DNA of 64,000 bases from CAWCDJ01 sp963796485 (GTDB taxonomy: Bacteria; Acidobacteriota; Terriglobia; Bryobacterales; Bryobacteraceae). The DNA lies in assembly GCA_963796485.1 (NCBI GenBank), contig CAWCLV010000010.1, positions 466,078-530,077 of the forward strand, in the 5' to 3' direction. The notes under the pieces were generated by a model. It was given only the letters and a program-made list of their open reading frames with translations. It was not told the origin of the DNA and made no database searches. Below, piece after piece: positions 57,972 to 64,000 of the stretch (positions within the stretch are counted from its first letter, which is position 1; each line of letters opens with the position of its first letter). The position numbers were made by a program, and so were the translations under genes.

Positions 57972-59006
57972 ATGGAACGTAGAACTTTTCTCGGCTTGGC
58001 CGGCGCGGCGCTGTCTCCGGTCCCATCTCCCGCCGCGGCGAACGTGAAACTCGGGGTGGACCTCTTCAGCATTCGCGACCAGGGCTGGTCGCCCATCGAA
58101 TACCTGGATTACTGCGCGAAATGGGGCGCCCGGGTGGTCCACTTCAGCGAGATCCGCTTCATCGGCAGTCTGGAGGAGCAGAACCTGAAGCAGGTGCGCG
58201 CGCACGCCGAAAAGCTGGGCATCGAAGTCGAAATCGGGATGCGTTCCATCTGCCCGACCTCCACCATCTTCGATCCCAAGCAGGGCACGGCCGAAGAGCA
58301 ACTCAGCCGCATGATCGTTGCCGCGCAAACCGTGGGATCGCCGATTGTCCGCTGCGTGCTCGGCAGTTCCGCCGATCGCACAAGCTCCGTGCCGCTCGAG
58401 CGGAACATCGAGAATACCGTCAAGGTGCTGCGAAACGTGCGCTCGCGCGTTGTGGACGCCGGACTGAAGGTTGCGATCGAAAATCACGCCGGAGACATGC
58501 AGGGCCGTGAGTTGAAATCGCTCATCGAGGCCGCGGGGAAGGACTTCGTCGGCGCCTGCCTCGATGCCGGGAACCCGCTCTGGACGATAGAGGACCCGCA
58601 CGTCACGCTTGAAGCCCTCGCGCCCTACGTGCTCACCAGCCACGTGCGCGACACCGCGGTCTGGCTGGCGCCGGAAGGCGCGGCGGTCGCCTGGAGCCGC
58701 ATGGGCGAGGGCAATATCGATATCGCGAGCTATATCCGCCGCTACGTCGAACTCTGCCCCGGCCGCGCGCTCTCGCTCGAAATCATCGTCACCGGTCCGC
58801 GCTATTTCAACTATCGCGACCCGAAGTTCTGGGACGGCTACCGCGACGTGCCCGCGTGGGACTTCGCCCGCTTCCTCACGCTCGCCGAGAAAGGCCAGCC
58901 CAAACCGGCCCCCGCGCCGCTGCGAGGCGACGCCGCCAAAGCCCGGCAGCGTGAAGACCTCGAAGCCAGCCTGACCTGGACCAGGAACTTCCTGGCCGCT
59001 ATTTAG
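57972..59006 (+). CDS. Tat-exported sugar phosphate isomerase/epimerase-like TIM barrel protein
   Basis: 344 residues from ATG 57972. RRTFLGLAGAALSPVPSPAAA is a twin-arginine signal. The rest is a xylose-isomerase-like TIM barrel with metal ligands expected at AIENHAGDMQ (Glu), CLDAGNPLW (Asp), TSHVRDT (His) and SLEIIVTG (Glu). Family members isomerise or epimerise sugars or inositols. It is the second gene of a two-gene operon after the CE15 esterase; a GGGCAGGCC hairpin with T-rich tail ends the unit at 59132. Confidence 0.87.
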   Translation: MERRTFLGLAGAALSPVPSPAAANVKLGVDLFSIRDQGWSPIEYLDYCAKWGARVVHFSEIRFIGSLEEQNLKQVRAHAEKLGIEVEIGMRSICPTSTIFDPKQGTAEEQLSRMIVAAQTVGSPIVRCVLGSSADRTSSVPLERNIENTVKVLRNVRSRVVDAGLKVAIENHAGDMQGRELKSLIEAAGKDFVGACLDAGNPLWTIEDPHVTLEALAPYVLTSHVRDTAVWLAPEGAAVAWSRMGEGNIDIASYIRRYVELCPGRALSLEIIVTGPRYFNYRDPKFWDGYRDVPAWDFARFLTLAEKGQPKPAPAPLRGDAAKARQREDLEASLTWTRNFLAAI

Positions 59007-59040
59007 GCCCGCTCCCTGGCGGTCGTGGGCCGCCTACGCG

Positions 59041-59094
59041 CATCAATCCTCTCGCAGGGCGGTCACAGGATCGGTCGTGGTTGCCCAACGTGCC
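59041..59094 (-). pseudogene. relic of an ADOP permease 3' end
   Basis: 51 of 54 bases match 60896-60949, the end of the intact ADOP gene, in the same orientation. It reads ARWATTTDPVTALRED followed by a stop; the similarity ends abruptly at the codon for the first Ala. Nothing of the remaining permease is left. Confidence 0.75.
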
Positions 59095-59131
59095 TGCTCA
59101 GAGACCGTGACCGACAGGAAGCTTTCAGGTG

Positions 59132-59168
59132 GGGCAGGCCTCCTGGCCTGCCCGGTTTTGACTTTAGT
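59132..59168 (+). terminator. hairpin repeat copy 4, likely terminator of the CE15 operon
   Basis: Perfect stem GGGCAGGCC-TCCT-GGCCTGCCC (59132-59153) followed by GGTTTTGACTTTAG. This is the cleanest copy of the repeat family and stands 126 bases after the isomerase stop. Confidence 0.5.
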
Positions 59169-59209
59169 TTCTAGCATAGCCATTTTGAGAATTCATCTCT
59201 CAGAAATCC

Positions 59210-60615
59210 TCAAGCGGCAAGCAGTTGTAGGATCTGCTGGATAGCATGATCGGCCTTGTGATAGGCCGTTTCGACTTTGCTGGCAGGCTTGAGGGCCTCG
59301 TCGGGCCGATGATGGAACAGCGAGTTTGCCAACGGTCCGCAGACGCGCTTGTGGAACAGGATGAACATGAGGGCAGCTTTGGTCCCCTTATCGGTGAGGC
59401 GGTAGCGGTAACCGCGTCCGACGCGTTCAATCAGCCCGTGGGCTTTCATCTTGCGAAGGTCGTAGCGGAGTTGCGTGAGGGTGTAGGTGGTGGCGGTCAC
59501 GCCGAAGGTGCCGAGGATGGCTTGATGGATATCGGCGCTGCGCCATCCGTTGAGTTGCGTGCCCCCATGGAGCAGGACCTCCATCAGGCGCATCATCCGG
59601 GTGTCGTGGATCTTGATGCCGGCGATTTTGGTTTTGCCTGCCATGACGGGCAGAGCCATCCGTTGAAACAGCGGGAAGTCGACGTGGACGTTTAAGGATT
59701 GAGCTTCAAAACCGGCGAAGCGATCTGTAATGGCGACGAGTCTCTGGCGCAAGCACTCCAGGTTCTCCAGGCCCTTGTTGAGACCCAGATCTTTCATTCG
59801 GTTTACGCAGACTTCGACCCGCAGGAAGGTGCTGAACTTCTCGTACATGCGGCCCACAAGGTTCTTGCAGTAGATGCGCATCACGTGGTGGCCGTGGTCG
59901 AGCTTTTCGAGCACACTGTAGAGTTTGCCTCGTAGCCGTTTGGTGATGCGCACCCCGAAGATGTAGGCCACCTTATCGGCGGCAAGGCGGAAGAGCCCCA
60001 TCTCGCAGGAGTGCTCGAAGATTTTGTGGATCGGGAAGTGCCGTTTGAAGATGAAGTTGCGGCAGTACTCAATCTGATTGATCGAGTAGGCGCGGTTCAA
60101 GTTCACAGCCTTGCGATCCTTTTCTGAAAACTTGGGGCAGAGGAGCCAACTCCAGTAGTTCAACCGCTTTTCGATGATGGACGCGCTCAGCTTATCGGCG
60201 GCCGCCTGCACTGCCTTCGGGTCCGAGGTCGACAAGAACGCGTTATCGTCCTTGCGAAAAGCCACTCCCTGACGACGGAGTTCGATCTCCATGAAGTTGT
60301 GCCCGTTCAGGTAATACGTCGTTTGAAAGGGGAGGTACGTGCCGACGCACATGGCCAACGGACCGATGACCGGATCGCGGATGTAAAAGTAGTAATGCAA
60401 GTAGCGTGACGGGACGCGCCGGATGATGCGGTAGTCGGGATCATCTGTGGGGTACATCGGCATCGTCGATTTGAACGTGCTGCCCATTTCCATGCTCCTG
60501 AAGATGCAGTAGACCCCGTGTTCAGCAACGGCAGGTAGCCCTGGATGACGATGCGGTCGAAACAGTGATATACAAAAACCAGGAAGCGTTCAAAAAGCTT
60601 CGCGAAGGTTTCCAT
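59210..60615 (-). pseudogene. decayed mobile-element-like gene of unknown family, internal deletion and frameshift
   Basis: The start at 60615 reads METFAKLFERFLVFVYHCFDRIVIQGYLPLL, then near 60515-60525 the frame changes and continues HGVYCIFRSMEMGSTFKSTMPMYP and on for 427 more residues to the stop at 59210. The body is basic and ends in a winged-helix-like region (TYTLTQLRYDLRKMKAHGLIERVGRGYRYRLTDKGTKAALM) and FHHRPDE. I recall an unannotated family of roughly 500 residues with this start and this body found repeatedly in environmental bacteria; by that memory about 100 residues are missing at the junction. Multiple copies, a hairpin over the start and flanking repeats would fit a mobile element. 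No transposase motif that I know is visible. Confidence 0.6.
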
Positions 60616-60673
60616 CGGTCGCCTCCTCTGATGTTTGGCTGGATACCAAAATCATCGGTCTTGGCGACCGGTG
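60613..60673 (-). promoter_or_regulatory. hairpin enclosing the ribosome binding site and start codon of the decayed gene
   Basis: On the minus strand CACCGGTCGCC (60673-60663) pairs with GGCGACCGATG (60623-60613), 10 of 11 positions. The right arm contains the ATG and adjoins AGGAGG. Folding would block translation from transcripts entering from outside. The rest of the 282-base gap up to 60897 holds no gene I can support. Confidence 0.55.
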
Positions 60674-60897
60674 GAATCAAGCAGTCTCCACCAGCGGATG
60701 CCGTCTTCCTCGCCTTGGGATTTCAAGGGCGCAGCCCTTGGCTATTTTCAGAAATAACCATGCCATTCCGGGGACACCGCTCCGTTCCAGCTTCGCAGAT
60801 CGAGCCGAAGCCTGCCCCAGGGTCTCTTCCCGTTCCAGCCGGCGTATAAATCCGGAGGCCCCGCTGAGCCGCGACCGCAGGGAGCGGTTTCCCCACA

Positions 60898-63600
60898 TCA
60901 TTCCTCTCGCAGGGCAGTCACAGGATCTGTCGTGGTTGCCCAACGTGCCGGCAGGTAGCACGCCAGCATCGCAAGGCCGCCCAGGAACAAGGGCGGTATG
61001 ACGACCAAAAGGGGATCGTAGCCGTGTTCGCCAGAGGCCCGCGCCAACACGTCGCTGTAGGCGGAAAACGCGCGCGCCATCGCGAATGCGCCGCTGAAAC
61101 CGAGAGCCGAGCCCACCACCACCAGCACCGTCCCTTCCCGCAATACGAGCCCCTGAATTTGACCGCCGCGGGCGCCCAGTGCCATCCGGATGCCGATCTC
61201 TTTCCGCCGCCGCGCCACTGCGTAAGCCGTGACTCCGCCCAGGCCGATGCACGCCAGCAGCAGGGCGAAAAAGCCCAGAGCCTCGAAGATCGCGGCTTGC
61301 CATGCCACCAACGAGTTCAACCGGTCGAGGCCTTCGCGCAGGGTGCGGGCGTCGAAAACCGTGAGATCGGGATGGAGCGATGCCAGTTGGTTCCGCGCGG
61401 CCGCCAGGGAGTCCCGGCCCGCCGTGCCGCGCACCAGGAGCGTGACGCCTTGCGCCGGGCTCGTGCGAAACCGCTCGGCCGTAAGCGGCAGGAACAACGT
61501 AGCCACCGGCTTTGTGGCCGCGAGCCGGGACTGCAGATCGCGCGTGAGACCGACCACGGCGTAGGTCACTTTCCCCTCGCGAACACGGTGGCCAAGCGGG
61601 TCTTGGCTGCCGAATAACTCGCGCGCGGCGGTCTGATTGACGATTGCCGGAATGGCAGCGCCGCTCTCCGGCCCCGGTGCATCCGAAAACTGGTCGCGCC
61701 GGTCAAACTCGCGCCCGCCCATCAGGGGTATGGCCAGCGTGGTGAAGTAATTTGCCCCGATACGCTCGCGAAAAACGGAGGTCAGCACATGGCCGCTCTG
61801 GCCTTCGCTGTCGGAAGACGACACTTGGGTGTTGGCCGCTTCGGCCGTCAGGCCGGAGAACGGCACGCTGTCGGCCAACGACACGGCAAGGACCCCATCG
61901 ACGCGCGACAACTCGTCCGGCAGTCCCGCAAGAAGCGATGCCGCTTCCCGTATGGAATAGCCGTCGCGTACCGGGTCGAGCGAAATCAGGTTCAGATTCG
62001 CGACTGCAAAACCGGGGTCGATGCGGAATGCGCGCAGGTAGCTCGACGCGACAAACCAGGTCAACAGCAAGAGCATGAGGGATGCCGCCATCTGGCACAC
62101 CACGAAGAGATTGCGTAAGCCGAAGCGGCGATAGCCGCGCAACGGCGCCTGCGCCCCCTCTTTCAGTGTGAGACCTATGTCCACGCGCGCCGAAGATAGC
62201 GCCGGCGCCAGCCCGAAGCCTACGCCCGCCGCCACCGCGATCGCCAGCGTCGTCGCGAGCACCCGGAAATCGGGTTCGAGGTTGACCTCCGAGAAATTCC
62301 AGGAAGACGCCTGCAGCGACGAGATCGCGTGTGTGATCCAATAGGCCAGCACGATGCCGGCAAGTCCCCCGGCGGAAGACAGAAGCACGCTTTCGGTCAG
62401 GAACTGCCGGACCAGGCGCGACCGGCTGGCCCCCATCGAAAGGCGAACAGCGACTTCGCGACGTCTCTGGCTGACGCGGGCCAGCAGCAAGCTTGCCAGG
62501 TTCGCACACACCAGCGAGAGGACCAGTGCCCATAGCACTGCGGTGAACGTGTTTGCAAAACCGCGCTGCTCGGGTCTCATGAGCGCAAATGTGCCGGCCG
62601 GCATCAACTGCGCCACCTTGCCCTTGCGATCGCGACCGGCTTGGTCTCCGTTTTCCCGGTCGAAATTGCGGGTCGCCGCCTCGAGAGTTGCTTCCGCCCT
62701 GGGCATCGTTACACCAGGCGGCAACCGCAACACCACGCGAAAGATCTTGAGGTCGCGGCGATCGAGCGGGTTGCCGCTGAGTTCAGGAGCCACAGAAGCG
62801 CCGCACGTCACAGGCACAAACAGGTCCGCCGCATACGCCGGCCAGATACCCAGGAAGCCCTTCGGACCTATGCCCACGATGGTCGCCATACGGCCGTTCA
62901 GCCGCAGCGGTCGACCCACCGCGTGCGGGTCCGCGCCCAGGTGCGTGCGCCAGAAGCGATCGCTGACCACTACTACGGGTGCCATGCCCGGCTTCTCCGT
63001 CTCCGGCGCGAAGAACCGTCCGGAAGCCGCCGTCACACCCAAGGTGGAGAAATACTCGGGCGAGACCAGATGACCGGAAAACCGTTCCGCCCTGGCGCTC
63101 CTATCTCCGCTGAACGCCACCGCGAAGGGGACTGGTCCTAGAAGAGCGGTCGCCCCCGCCACCACCTGACGCTGATCTCGATAGCGCTCGAAATAGGGGT
63201 ACGAAACGCCGCTTCGCAGGGTCACCAACGCCTCGGGGTCGCGCACGCCGGGAGGCGGCTTCATCATCGATCGCATCTCGCTGAAGAACGCGCAGCAAAT
63301 GCCGATGCCGACGCCCAGCGAAAGCACCGCCACAGTCGTAAAACCCGGTGATTTGGCGAGCATCCGCGACGCATAAACGGCGTCCTGACGAATCTCGCGA
63401 AGATACATGCCGGGCAGCCGGATGGCGACATCGCCGAGCAGTCTTAGCAGCCCCGGCAGACCGTACCGCCGCCAGACTTCCGGAACGGCGTCCTCACCCA
63501 ACCGGTCGAGATCCTCTCCATACAACATGCGGAACTCCTGCGGATAAGCGCTCGCCAGGCGTCGATAGAGCCCCATGCAGACGCTCAGCCGGGGGTTCAT
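60898..63600 (-). CDS. ADOP family permease (long form) under PadR control
   Basis: 900 residues from ATG 63600, which shares a base with the PadR stop (TGATG). A cytoplasmic N-terminal segment (MNPRLSVCMGLYRRLASAYPQEFRMLYGEDLDRLGEDAV, about 85 residues) marks the long ADOP form. Then two FtsX/MacB-like modules: ASRMLAKSPGFTTVAVLSLGVGIGICCAFF (helix 1), EVAVRLSMGASRSRLVRQFLTESV, and KEIGIRMALGARGGQIQGLVLREG near the end, with terminal ALREE. No ATPase gene is nearby. Coupled to PadR, a common arrangement in acidobacteria. A truncated copy of its 3' end lies 1.8 kb downstream. Confidence 0.94.
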   Translation of the reverse strand: MNPRLSVCMGLYRRLASAYPQEFRMLYGEDLDRLGEDAVPEVWRRYGLPGLLRLLGDVAIRLPGMYLREIRQDAVYASRMLAKSPGFTTVAVLSLGVGIGICCAFFSEMRSMMKPPPGVRDPEALVTLRSGVSYPYFERYRDQRQVVAGATALLGPVPFAVAFSGDRSARAERFSGHLVSPEYFSTLGVTAASGRFFAPETEKPGMAPVVVVSDRFWRTHLGADPHAVGRPLRLNGRMATIVGIGPKGFLGIWPAYAADLFVPVTCGASVAPELSGNPLDRRDLKIFRVVLRLPPGVTMPRAEATLEAATRNFDRENGDQAGRDRKGKVAQLMPAGTFALMRPEQRGFANTFTAVLWALVLSLVCANLASLLLARVSQRRREVAVRLSMGASRSRLVRQFLTESVLLSSAGGLAGIVLAYWITHAISSLQASSWNFSEVNLEPDFRVLATTLAIAVAAGVGFGLAPALSSARVDIGLTLKEGAQAPLRGYRRFGLRNLFVVCQMAASLMLLLLTWFVASSYLRAFRIDPGFAVANLNLISLDPVRDGYSIREAASLLAGLPDELSRVDGVLAVSLADSVPFSGLTAEAANTQVSSSDSEGQSGHVLTSVFRERIGANYFTTLAIPLMGGREFDRRDQFSDAPGPESGAAIPAIVNQTAARELFGSQDPLGHRVREGKVTYAVVGLTRDLQSRLAATKPVATLFLPLTAERFRTSPAQGVTLLVRGTAGRDSLAAARNQLASLHPDLTVFDARTLREGLDRLNSLVAWQAAIFEALGFFALLLACIGLGGVTAYAVARRRKEIGIRMALGARGGQIQGLVLREGTVLVVVGSALGFSGAFAMARAFSAYSDVLARASGEHGYDPLLVVIPPLFLGGLAMLACYLPARWATTTDPVTALREE

Positions 63601-63953
63601 CAGTAGGCCTCCTGCTTGCGTTTCCTCCGCGCCATGCGGAGCATCTCGTCGAGGCGCTCGCATTCCAGGTCGAGCACTCTTCTTCCCAGCCTCGTCAACC
63701 TGTAATAGCGGCGGCGCGCGTCATCCAGTTCCGGGGCCGGCCGCTCATCGGACTCTTCAATCAGACCGTCGCTGATGAGGCGTTGCAGCGTGCCATAGAG
63801 AGTTGCGGGCCAAATGCGTACGGCTCCGCCGGTCCTGTCCAGGACCTCCTGCATGATGCCGTAGCCATGCTGCTCAGTGCCGACCAGCGACAGCAGGATG
63901 TGGAACCAGTTGTTGTGCAGCGGCAGGAAGCGTTCGGGACCTTTTTCCGCCAT
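63600..63953 (-). CDS. PadR family transcriptional regulator
   Basis: 117 residues from ATG 63953. LHNNWFHILLSLVGTEQHGYGIMQEVLDRTGGAVRIWPATLYGTLQRLISDGLIEES is the PadR winged helix with the ATLYGTLQRL recognition helix, and DDARRRYYRLTRLGRRVLDLECERLDEMLRMARRK the wing and dimer helix. It probably represses its own promoter and the ADOP gene with which it is coupled. The in-frame TTG at 63992 is part of the -35 box and is not a start. Confidence 0.93.
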   Translation of the reverse strand: MAEKGPERFLPLHNNWFHILLSLVGTEQHGYGIMQEVLDRTGGAVRIWPATLYGTLQRLISDGLIEESDERPAPELDDARRRYYRLTRLGRRVLDLECERLDEMLRMARRKRKQEAY

Positions 63954-63957
63954 CGTG

Positions 63958-63992
63958 CATATATATATGGCAGCATATAGAGTCTGGGTCAA
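63958..63992 (-). promoter_or_regulatory. PadR promoter with a palindrome over the -10
   Basis: TTGACC (63987-63992), 17-base spacer, CATATA (63964-63969). The perfect 12-base palindrome CATATATATATG (63958-63969) covers the -10 and predicted start. The ATG is about 4 bases from the predicted transcript start, so the mRNA may be leaderless. A site of this type and position fits PadR autorepression. Confidence 0.5.
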
Positions 63993-64000
63993 GCCGGGGG

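Noticed and set aside
60677..61303. 208-residue minus-strand frame near the ADOP 3' end
   Set aside because: It overlaps the ADOP gene in another frame and has no family signature.

Overview
The window is a GC-rich stretch of a bacterial chromosome, most probably an acidobacterium of the Solibacter/Bryobacteraceae type. This is inferred from the gene families: two secreted proteins ending in the TIGR03437 (Solibacter-type) domain, two long MacB/FtsX-like permeases of the ADOP type (both ending ALREE, one behind a PadR regulator), a DUF1549/DUF1553 + DUF1501 pair, Tat-exported sugar oxidoreductase and isomerase genes, and many carbohydrate-active enzymes. There is no rRNA, CRISPR array or recognisable prophage; one tRNA-Arg(TCT) is present.

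Layout. 1-4000: the 3' part of a JAMM-like/TonB-type membrane protein, two small unknown genes, a TIGR03437 protein and the tRNA. 4000-9550 (minus): a hydrolase - sugar porter - class III aminotransferase operon ending in a clear terminator, and a second TIGR03437 protein. 9671-13080 (plus): DUF1549/1553 and DUF1501 pair. 13127-17278: a pectin (galacturonan) locus with two GH28 enzymes and a tagaturonate epimerase (uxaE) around a divergent promoter region with an operator-like palindrome. 17257-21128: overlapping unknown gene - GMC oxidoreductase - epimerase set, and an old-yellow-enzyme reductase. 21411-27471: overlapping glgX - treZ - glycogen debranching enzyme genes for alpha-glucan turnover, without treY. 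27638-36154: glutamine synthetase, a nucleoside hydrolase, and an F1Fo ATP synthase operon (b', b, delta, alpha, gamma, beta, epsilon) that lacks subunits a and c. 36245-43638: EmrB-type exporter, ankyrin protein, small unknowns, lytic transglycosylase, and an overlapping thrC - tldD - tldE operon. 43963-50473: GNAT protein, Tat-type Gfo/Idh/MocA oxidoreductase, Lhr helicase. 50448-63992: FRG protein - ADOP permease, M16 peptidase, CE15 glucuronoyl esterase + TIM-barrel isomerase, a decayed insertion-like gene flanked by copies of an ADOP 3' end, and a PadR - ADOP operon.

The genes describe a heterotroph that attacks plant polymers (pectin by GH28 enzymes, lignin-carbohydrate esters by CE15), processes uronates, and stores or mobilises glycogen/trehalose. 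The most unusual signals are not genes: a family of short hairpin repeats at gene ends, one copy of which lies in frame inside lhr; two copies of a larger nested palindrome; and a decayed mobile-like gene whose ribosome binding site and start codon are enclosed in a hairpin.
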